Source: Cyclostephanos tholiformis (lineage: Eukaryota; Bacillariophyta; Thalassiosirophyceae; Thalassiosirales; Thalassiosiraceae). Taken from it: 10,877 nucleotides of DNA. The stretch lies in contig JALLPB010001205.1 of assembly GCA_036939975.1 (NCBI GenBank), positions 1 through 10,877 on the forward strand, read 5' to 3'. A program made the position numbers and the translations under genes. Below, piece after piece: positions 1-6,851 of this stretch. The notes under the pieces are model-generated. The model ran no database searches and was not told the DNA's origin. It saw only the letters and a program-made list of their open reading frames with translations. Position 1 is the stretch's first letter. Every line of letters begins with the position of its first letter.

Positions 1-16
1 TTGCTGACCTACTCAC

Positions 17-114
17 CGGTTTCTAAGTTGTAGATTTTGGTTTTTGGCGCGCGTCAAGATCCCTACCCAATGCGCTGGGGCACGCGACACCTTCGAAGAG
101 CCTGCTGGGGGCAT
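17..114 (-). CDS. possible partial first exon leaving the window (weak)
   Basis: On the minus strand an ATG at 114-112 opens a frame with no stop for 32 codons, and then meets a good splice-donor match (CG followed by GTGAGTAG; the GT is at 16-15). The stretch is more GC-rich than the DNA next to it, closer to the beta-COP exons in composition. The peptide is basic (several K and R) with no motif I recognise. If real, the rest of the gene lies to the left of the window. An open frame this short is quite likely to arise by chance, so this is a candidate only. Confidence 0.15.
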
Positions 115-195
115 GGTGGGGTATATTTAACAAGTGAACAGATACATAAAAATACAATAGTTTCATCAAAATGACCTTCCGGCTAATTAGTCGCC

Positions 196-228
196 CATAT
201 TGAATTCAACTAAACATATTGAATTCAA
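196..228. repeat. 14-bp direct repeat, two copies
   Basis: CATATTGAATTCAA occurs at 196-209 and again at 215-228, separated by CTAAA. Each copy contains the palindrome TTGAATTCAA, so the pair could also fold as two small hairpins. Function is unknown; it could be a remnant of a local duplication. Confidence 0.7.
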
Positions 229-737
229 TTTACGCTCGGAGCGCCGACGTTTCGTTGGTAATCGCCGCCGTCCATAAAGTAAGCAATAGTGGTGTTGAAC
301 ATGGTGTGTAGATCTCCCACTGTAATGGCCGCATTAGCAGACGCATGTTTAGGGGGACAATTTGCTTACGTACTAAACTCATTTTACACTATCGTCGATC
401 ATCGTCGATATCAAAAAAGTTGGTTTGTCGCTGTTTTTTGGCAACAAGAAAACATTCAACATAGGAATTAATATCAACTATTGTACAACCCTCCACCACA
501 ACCACAAACCATGATATTTCGGACACGACAACATCATGGACTTTGATGTCATCACGTTTAGGCTTCTGATCCCTGTTCATCACAGCCAACAGTGCCTGCA
601 CCATCCAAACATCATGGGCGATACCGCTGTGGCTTGGTTTTGTCCAATTCCTCATATTGGCCATCGAGGAGGACAAAAATGGCTACAGGACAAGTTTTTG
701 AGAACAATTATAAGGATGTCATTGGCAGACAACAAGT

Positions 738-880
738 ACCGTGACAAAGGGAACAATGGCAACAACGATGGCAGTGAGTGTCAACAATGATGACAACAAC
801 AATGATTGCGATGATGATGACATCGATTATGATAAAGCGGTGGCAATGGCAGGGACAAGAATGAATTGGCAACAATAGCA
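738..880. repeat. low-complexity ACA/GAT-rich stretch
   Basis: The plus strand is dominated by imperfect ACA/CAA and GAT/GAC trinucleotides, for example GATGATGATGACA near 810. This bias creates long open frames on both strands; the minus strand reads as runs of His, Cys, Ile and Val. I treat those frames as compositional artefacts rather than genes. Confidence 0.5.
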
Positions 881-1126
881 GGATCATGGTGGGCAGCCAG
901 CAGATCAGGCCGATGGCTTGCACAGAATGCAACAATCAATTGTTGGTGACAGTTGGGGGGGGGGGAGAAGGGAAAAAGAGACGAGTTCATGATGGGGTTT
1001 ATATAGTTATGGTTGGTATAGATGCGATTGAAATAGCATCGGATGTGATTTTGATCGCATCGCAATGAAGTACAGACCATATCTTAGCTGAACAGACTGC
1101 AACTTAAAGGTTGAAGTGGATACTGA

Positions 1127-2092
1127 CTAAGATCCTGTGAAGGGTGATTTCCCCAGATTTTTTATCCATAATTTTCGTGAGTGACAAATAGACAAGTAGA
1201 GAGTGTGATGTATAGAAACATCTAAACTAAGAAGTGAGCAGTTACTCCAAAGCATTGACCCAGCCGCTGGGGCCTGGTCAACACTAGCATGAAATAGCAA
1301 TGAATTCTGGTATCGGTAGGAGCCCGAGTGAATTCTTCCAACAATGGCGGCTGCCTCACCAGCAGCCCCACTTGAGGAGGGCAGCTGATTCTGTTGCTGG
1401 ATTGACTTTACGATAGCGCCCACAATCAACATCCTTTCCTTGTTCTTATTAGACAAATTCTTTGTCATGCTTGCCACAATTGTACTGCCCGCCTTGGTAA
1501 GGGCATCACATATGATGCCCCTGGAGGGAGACTGGGTCCTGTCCTCCTTGTTGTTAGTCAGTCATGCTCTTGCTGGCTGCTTGTCTTTCTTGCTGTTCTG
1601 CTGTACCACTTTGCTAGCATTGGTTGATTATTGGGGAAAGCAGTGAGAAGAATGATGGAGAGGAGAATGCCCGGCAAGAGTAGGTGAGTCAACAACATCA
1701 ACAGGAACAGCAACAGCAATTGGGTTGCCTTCATTGTCAAACTCCACCAAGTCCTCAAGAAATGGATTACGCCCCCCCCCACTCCAATCCCCCCCCCCCA
1801 AATTCCTTGTCCCCCAATGGAATAGGGTTGTCATTGGAGGAAAAGCCCAGAATCCCTGAGTGAGTATCAACATTCTCCCATGTCTGACCAGTCTGCTTCT
1901 TCATATTGCTGCATAGATTTTAATCCAGTGCTTCTTCAGGTTGGTCCTATTGTGCACAGTCTCCTCCTTTGTCTCCTCATGATATGCAATCACAACCTCT
2001 TGCCAGCCATACTGACCATTTGGCAATATCTTGCTGATAGTTTTTGTAAGAACTTTGTTCTTATAATTAACAGCACCTTTTCTGCAAGCCAT
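1127..2092 (-). pseudogene. broken DUF6818-like (Myb/SANT-like) DNA-binding protein gene
   Basis: Reading the minus strand from the ATG at 2092-2090, about 60 codons give a basic start followed by the pattern NYK..VL...I..ILPNG.YGWQ.V..AY and a downstream LKKHWIK. This resembles the DUF6818/Myb-SANT-like domain as I recall it from stramenopile proteins. The domain's usual continuation (CSNMKKQTGQTWENVD) is found next, but in another frame, from about 1906. The frame then returns to the original near the 11-base C run at 1789-1799. The remaining tail (NPFLEDLVEFDNEG, then K/Q/S-rich) continues to a TAG at 1127-1129, interrupted in frame by a TAA near 1628 and a TGA near 1558. The simplest reading is a one-base loss in an A run, a one-base gain in the G/C run, and two nonsense changes. 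Such genes are often multicopy and transposon-associated. Family assignment is from memory; the broken state is seen directly. Confidence 0.65.
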
Positions 2093-2251
2093 GATTATGG
2101 TGGCAGACAAATAGTAAGCCAAGGTGACATGGCAGAGCCAGGCAGGAGTGTGGTATAGAAAACTAAGTGTGAAGTACCGGGCAATGCACCTCCCCCCCCA
2201 CACTGCTGCTGTAATGATGGCGGTATTTGGTCCGGAATAATTGTTTTATGT

Positions 2252-2389
2252 GGTCTAAAATCTATTTGGGGTGTCTGGACAGCCCAAATAGAATTTAGGC
2301 TATTTTGTAGTTAGACCGGGTTGAAACCAGGTTTATCCCAGTCTAAATCGGGTCTAAACTTTTTAAGCAAATTTTGGCAGGCAGTCACC
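2252..2389 (+). repeat. hairpin-containing repeat, copy A
   Basis: This copy starts at GGTCTAAAAT, runs through a near-perfect hairpin (arms 2262-2275 and 2278-2291, 2-base loop, one G:G mismatch), then TATTTTGTAGTTAGAC, a second GGTCTAAAC (2351) and TTTAAGC, and ends near TCACC (2385-2389). The same landmarks occur in the same order and orientation in copy B (2929-3075). GGTCTAA at 2252 is mirrored by TTAGACC at 2311-2317, so longer foldback pairing is possible. It could be a small non-autonomous mobile element (MITE-like); no target-site duplication was identified. Confidence 0.7.
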
Positions 2390-2399
2390 TATTATTTGA

Positions 2400-2925
2400 T
2401 GAAATGTTTAGGCCTACTATGTGTGGAGGATTCAGCACATTTTCCAATCTTTCGAAGGAAACAAGCAACAACATCACCCACCACCATGGCCGCTGCTGCC
2501 AGAAATAGCCCTTCATATTGATGTCAAAAATTCCACTAAGTTGCATTGAATTGATAAGATACAATGCCCCCTCGAGCAAGTGAACATGCTTTTCTCAGGC
2601 AATATTTTGGTTTGAATCCCTTAAAATCCTCCAATGGTAAGGTGATGATGGCAATTAATCTTGCCTCACCAGTAGATCATTTTGGGGGCTTTAAACTGGA
2701 TCATTGCCAGCAAAAAGTAAATTCACTTGATCGGGGCTTCTTCCCCCATCTATCAAATGCATTGTAGTGGAATGCTGGGCCTTTTTGTGGTGCTAGTCTA
2801 GTGGGAAATTTCCAGCGACAGTGGCCATGGTGATGTGGTTTGTTGGTCATTAGCCGCTGGCATTGGTGCTTACGCTGGCACAAATCATACATACAAGTAG
2901 GAATAGTATTAGTTTACATTCCCAA
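2400..2925. other. unassigned spacer between the two hairpin repeats
   Basis: About 525 bases with only short open frames on each strand (60-67 codons). The minus strand has short coding-like runs in alternating frames, for example a 63-codon frame at 2892-2701 and one at 2579-2385 rich in Trp, but I recognise no domain. It may be the decayed interior of an element flanked by the repeats, or unrelated DNA. Confidence 0.4.
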
Positions 2926-2928
2926 TGT

Positions 2929-3075
2929 GGTCTAAAATATTTATTCTCATCTAAATTATTCAGGGTGTCCAGACACCCTGAATAAAACTTAGGATATTTT
3001 GTAGTTAGACTGAGTTTTGACCTGGTTTATTCTGGATTCAGGTCTAAACCATTTAAGCGAACTTAGGTTGTCACC
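2929..3075 (+). repeat. hairpin-containing repeat, copy B
   Basis: Direct-orientation copy of the repeat at 2252-2389. It shares GGTCTAAAAT (2929), TATTTTGTAGTTAGAC, GGTCTAAAC (3041), TTTAAGC and TCACC (3071-3075). Its central hairpin is perfect: 14-bp arms at 2956-2969 and 2972-2985 with loop CA. Relative to copy A it has about 17 extra bases between GGTCTAAAAT and the stem, and many scattered substitutions. Confidence 0.7.
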
Positions 3076-3228
3076 CAGCAATTTAACAAATTTTACTGCG
3101 AAATATTTTAAAATTTAATCTCACTACATATCAACATTATTCTAATCAAAACATGTTCAGTACATCTCAATGACTTTCATCAGATCTTCCTTTTCTATAG
3201 AAGTAATGCAGCCCCTTTCTCTGATTTG

Positions 3229-4158
3229 CTAACCAATTGGATACTTTGAAATCAACCAAATGATCTTTAAATCCTCCATGAAGAGTAGATTGCAGATCTT
3301 TTTGGTAAGCAGACAAGCATTCCTTTCAAAATTTTGATTTGTATAGTTTGATAACAGCTGTTGAAGACTTGGTAGAATGTGAGCCTGCTGATGGATGGTT
3401 GGATGTGATTGCTGAAACTGATGCATGGAGAATTGCTGAGCTTGAATGACTTTTTTGGTAATTTGCCAATGAAGTTCTGCGGTATGGTTGGAAGCAGCTG
3501 TTCCCATCCATGTAAGTTGATATACACTTTGTTGGCAACATGTTGCAGTTGGTATTGTTGAAGTTCTTTTTGCTGATGTTGTTTTTGATCTTCAAGTACC
3601 TATTATGACTGCACTTGTTCAAACACAGTTCCTTTTTATTTTGAATTTTTGACTCTCCTTCTCATCATGCTTTTTTTTGGTGAGAGTTGCCTTGTTGATT
3701 TGTATAGTCAAGCAAAGATGCATCCACAGCCTTCTCCTCAACCTTTTCTTGGATGCTTTCTCCTTCAATCACTGTTGCATTGTTGTTTTTAGCAATGGAT
3801 GTTCTCTTCATTTCTTAATTCTCACAATGACCCATTCTTCCAATGATTTTAGACATATTATGGCAGTGTATTCTCTCAAAATGACTCAAACTTCTGACCA
3901 ATTCATTGCCACTATCATAGGTAAGATTGTCTTCCTGGTTTTCCTTCTCTCTCTTTTGCTTGTTGTGCATCATCATTTTGCTAGTTGCACTGTCACTGTC
4001 ATCTGTCACCATTGCCATTGGTCCTTCACCTCTCTTGTCCGAATGTCCATTAATCTACAATGAGACCTTCTTGTTATCCTCTTTTCTTGCCTGTCATAAT
4101 CTCCATTGAGAACCTTCATCTCCATTTCAACAAGGACTGCTTGGTTGAAGATGGCCAT
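3229..4158 (-). pseudogene. coding-like remnant, K/E/Q-rich, unrecognised
   Basis: The minus strand reads as protein-like sequence that shifts between all three frames. From an ATG at 4158-4156 comes a segment beginning MAIFNQAVLVEME; then a charged segment (4018-3815) with DDSDSATSK and a K/E-rich run; then a Q-rich segment near 3600-3540 (DQKQHQQKELQQYQLQHV); and a Q/H-rich segment ending about 3229. Several stops lie between the pieces. Such acidic, basic and Q-rich composition is typical of the low-complexity tails of transposon-associated DNA-binding proteins, but I see no diagnostic domain. The plus-strand frame over it (3677-4063) is a hydrophobic antisense shadow. Confidence is modest because the evidence is compositional. 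Confidence 0.35.
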
Positions 4159-4419
4159 TTTTTGGATGAAGTGAATTTATGAGCATTGCCTTAATAGTAG
4201 TTCTGTGGCATTTGTTTGAAATTAACAATTGCATGACATAAAGTGTTGGCGATCATGAATTCAAACACTTATTTTCACACTGTTTTTATAAAAATTATGA
4301 AAACCTCTCATTCCTAGGAATGATGGTAGCAAAAAGTGCAAAAACTAGTTTTGCTGAATCATTTTTGAAAAATTTACGAATTTTTTTTTCCCCTGAACAA
4401 TGTTTTTGCAGAAATTTGG
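4159..4419. other. AT-rich spacer between divergent coding-like remnants
   Basis: About 260 bases of strongly AT-rich DNA lie between the minus-strand remnant ending at 4158 and the plus-strand coding-like stretch from about 4420. It contains a 9-base T run near 4381 and a perfect palindrome at 4308-4323. Its position suggests a former bidirectional promoter of a two-gene element; this is inference from layout only. Confidence 0.3.
4308..4323. repeat. 16-bp perfect palindrome
   Basis: TCATTCCTAGGAATGA equals its own reverse complement. It lies near the middle of the AT-rich spacer. It could be a dimer-binding site or chance. Confidence 0.6.
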
Positions 4420-6030
4420 GTGGTACATAATCATCACCTTTTCCCAGGGGCATACAAACCTAAGCTTGTGTCTTCAGTGGTTTCTGATGGGGAGCCCATA
4501 GCCCATGGTAAGGGGTACATAATTTGCCGGTGTACCTTCAAGGCACATTCAAGGTGTATTGATACAAAATTGGTTGTTGCACAGCAAACACAAGTCAGTT
4601 TTGCTGTTGTCAAGTTGGCTGTTCTTTGGATGGGGAATGAAAGATGATGCTTGGGTTTGGTGAAGTTGCAGCAATGATTTCTAGCTTAGTTAGACCTTCA
4701 GCAGATGACCACAAAGCAAAGGAAAGTGTGTGCGATTTACGGGCCCCTTCCAAAGTGAATATGGGCCATTTGTGTGTCGTGTTGTCAATATCCATAGCCA
4801 TGGGGTTGCGAGGGGCAGGCAAGGAAATTCAGCACATCTATATGCTTGGTTTCTTTACTCTGGAGGAGATGCACAATATAGGTGGCCATTGCTCAATCCA
4901 ATTCAACGATAACTTGGGATTATATAGTGACAAAGAGAGCATGGTGGCAGTCATTGGCCGAGCACAATGATATGACAACTGTCATGGAAGATGGTTTGTT
5001 GCTGTTTGAGAGTGTTTGGGTAAAGAGTTTTGACAAGTCTCACTTAATTTTTCAAGATGTAACCTTAACATGATGTATCATCTTGAGGTGCAAGAGAAGG
5101 TGCTCCTGCTGAAGGTGGAAGTAATACCCTGGTCATGCATGTTGGTGTTGGCAAAGAAACGGATGTTCTGGAAAGGGTATGTCTTAATGGTGTTGGGGGT
5201 ACATTGTACAATTTTGGCCTGTTTAGGATATTGATGCTCAGTTTGAGAGATCACCTAACCAGCCATCTGGGAAGGTCTCTGTGCAACTTTATTGGTGTGA
5301 AGCTGTTCAAGCAGTGCCTTGATATGATGATGACTCCTGGTCCTGTTGGTGTTGTCACAACTGAGCAGTTAGACTCATTGAAACTCATGTTTCAAGTTAA
5401 TTTATTGAGCTATTTGAATATTGCACAAAGGATTGTTGGTTGGTTTGGATTTGCTATGAGTCCCTTGAGAAGCATCTCTTCCTGACTATTCAAGACAAGC
5501 CATCCACTTGAGCAGAAAGAAGCTCTTTAATCATTATTCTCTTCATGCACTTGATGTTTGGATAGAAATATTGATACTAGCCAGGGGGATGGATCCCAAT
5601 TATGCAAAGATGTGTTCTTTATTCATCCATGATAATCATTGATCTTGTGCAAAATGGGAGAGCGCGGACGGAACAACATACATAAGGGTGCATGAGGAAA
5701 CAAAAGAATATGTGAAATCTCTTCTTGTAAAAGTACATACAAGTGTATGAATGTTGTTGGCTTCATTGCCACAGGACATGCAGCCTTCCATGGATTCTCT
5801 GACATGATTTTTGAAACTTATCTAAAAAAATTGCAAATGATTGTCCCATTGAGCACCATTGTAGGATTCATAATGGATAAAGCAATGGTTTGACACATGC
5901 AACATTCATCAGAGAGTCATGTAAAGTTCTTTTGTTGCTGGTCATCAAATTATCAACCAAACCACCAGTCATGAATGATTTCATAGTTACTCATATTTCA
6001 GATACCAAAAAAAAGGACAACAATTGAGAT
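4420..6030 (+). other. coding-like but unrecognised, probably decayed gene body
   Basis: The plus strand carries overlapping medium open frames in different phases: 4420-4647, 4644-4970, 4730-4912, 4882-5073 and 5135-5485 (116 codons). In places the peptide looks protein-like, for example the run GPFQSEYGPFVCRVVNIHSH from about 4740 and a Trp-rich stretch before it, but frames break repeatedly and no family is evident to me. From 5490 to 6030 the frames are shorter still. It lies directly upstream of, and on the same strand as, the SANT/Myb remnant, so both may derive from one gene with its Myb domain at the C-terminus. That link is inference. Confidence 0.3.
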
Positions 6031-6033
6031 GAC

Positions 6034-6474
6034 ATGGAGGTGTGGTGTTGTAGCATTAATATTACCCTGCATGAGAGCACAAGGAAACAGAAGCAGGTAG
6101 CTAAAAAGAATTGCCCTGCACAGCAGAAGGGAAGGAGTGTTTGGACTGAACTTGAGAAGAGTCAATTCTATAAAGCTGCCTTTGAATTTGGATGGAGCAA
6201 CTGGGCACCAATTGCAAAGTGAATTTCAACCCGTGATGTATGTCAAGTTAAAAATTATGCCAAGAAACAGAAAAGGAAGAACCATGCAAAGTATGCATGG
6301 CCAATTCAGCAACATGAGAAGGCAGTCAGAAAGGAGGAGAGTAGCACTACACCTAGGAAGAAAGCAAGGGGGACCAAGGCCAAGATGCATGCAATTCACC
6401 TCACCAATTCCCCACTTCATCAAAACTCAACTCTTGCTATAATGCTGATCTTCCACTCTCTCGAACCAGTCTGA
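6034..6474 (+). pseudogene. SANT/Myb-domain gene remnant with in-frame TGA
   Basis: One frame runs from an ATG at 6034 to a TGA at 6472-6474, interrupted only by a TGA at 6220-6222. Residues 35-62 give SVWTELEKSQFYKAAFEFGW followed by SNWAPIAK. This matches the first two helices of a Myb/SANT repeat, with W37 and W57 as core tryptophans. After the TGA the frame continues ISTRDVCQVKNYAKKQKRK, which fits the third helix of the SHAQKYF-related class (TR..QV..HAQK), then a basic K/R/T-rich tail. The stop therefore lies inside the domain, between helices 2 and 3. A TCA-to-TGA change at a usually small residue would explain it. The true start is uncertain because a stop lies just upstream (6025-6027). 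Domain identity is fairly secure; that the gene is dead is inferred. Confidence 0.6.
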
Positions 6475-6769
6475 CACACAAACCGGCCCTTAGTACAACG
6501 GATGTTTCATTTTTTCAAAAACACACAAAACAACATCCCAGTGAAATTAATCATCATCAAAAGATGAGTGAGAGAAAGTATCGTACTATGCATTCCACCA
6601 CCCTAAGCTTGAGAGCCGGGCGCCTAGATAGTCCTGTCCTGGTGTTCCCCTCACTGTTATCCCGTGAACACGAGATATGGGGCACGGTATTAAATTGTTG
6701 TATTTGAGGTCATAGCTTGCTATGTAGTAGTTTAGGCATCTCTCTCTCTATTGATATGATGCTATACGT
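6475..6769. other. intergenic sequence downstream of beta-COP; no gene seen
   Basis: There is no credible open frame or RNA gene here. It contains GTATCGTAC at 6578-6586, matching the TACGATA-type motif clustered in the beta-COP 5' flank, and a short CT repeat near 6740. The beta-COP transcript should end close to the right edge of this stretch. Confidence 0.4.
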
Positions 6770-6792
6770 TGGAGAGAATTTATTTCTCTCCA
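6770..6792 (-). promoter_or_regulatory. beta-COP polyadenylation signal in a hairpin loop
   Basis: On the gene's strand a 9-bp perfect stem (TGGAGAGAA / TTCTCTCCA) encloses the loop ATAAA. With the last base of the left arm this forms the canonical hexamer AATAAA (6784-6779). It begins 67 bases after the stop codon at 6854-6852, a sensible 3' UTR distance. Cleavage would be expected a little further along the minus strand, roughly 6750-6770. Confidence 0.55.
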
Positions 6793-6851
6793 GTAATATT
6801 AGGCATACAATTCACCGCCAGCTTCGCAAAACACAAATAACGTCTCATCAA

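Larger units (their letters stand above)
1..1126. other. no convincing gene; AT-rich intergenic DNA with short repeats
   Basis: Open frames here are short and overlap in several frames on both strands; none gives a recognisable domain. The stretch holds a direct repeat (196-228), a tandem 10-base ATCGTCGATC repeat around 391-410, a trinucleotide-rich low-complexity block (about 738-880) and an 11-base G run at 955-965. A 95-codon minus frame (389-676) and an 84-codon plus frame (536-790) overlap each other; I could not assign either to a family. Confidence 0.5.

Noticed and set aside
708..1080. Minus-strand frames rich in His, Cys and Ile (708-935, 781-1080).
   Set aside because: They are translations of ACA/GAT trinucleotide-rich sequence and lack domains; the two frames overlap each other.
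1558..1782. Leucine-rich 74-codon minus-strand frame resembling a membrane helix.
   Set aside because: It overlaps the better-supported frame of the DUF6818-like pseudogene, whose composition continues across this interval.
2252..3075. Helitron 3' termini, because of the terminal-type hairpins.
   Set aside because: No CTRR end follows the hairpin at the expected distance in either orientation, and the similarity continues well past the hairpin on both sides.
3677..4063. A 128-codon hydrophobic plus-strand frame resembling a membrane protein.
   Set aside because: It starts with GTG and is antisense to K/E/Q-rich minus-strand sequence; complementing such codons automatically gives Leu/Phe-rich peptides.
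6220..6222. Selenocysteine recoding of the TGA in the Myb remnant.
   Set aside because: Myb domains have no selenocysteine tradition, the site is not a redox position, and I saw no SECIS-like structure. A simple nonsense change is more economical.
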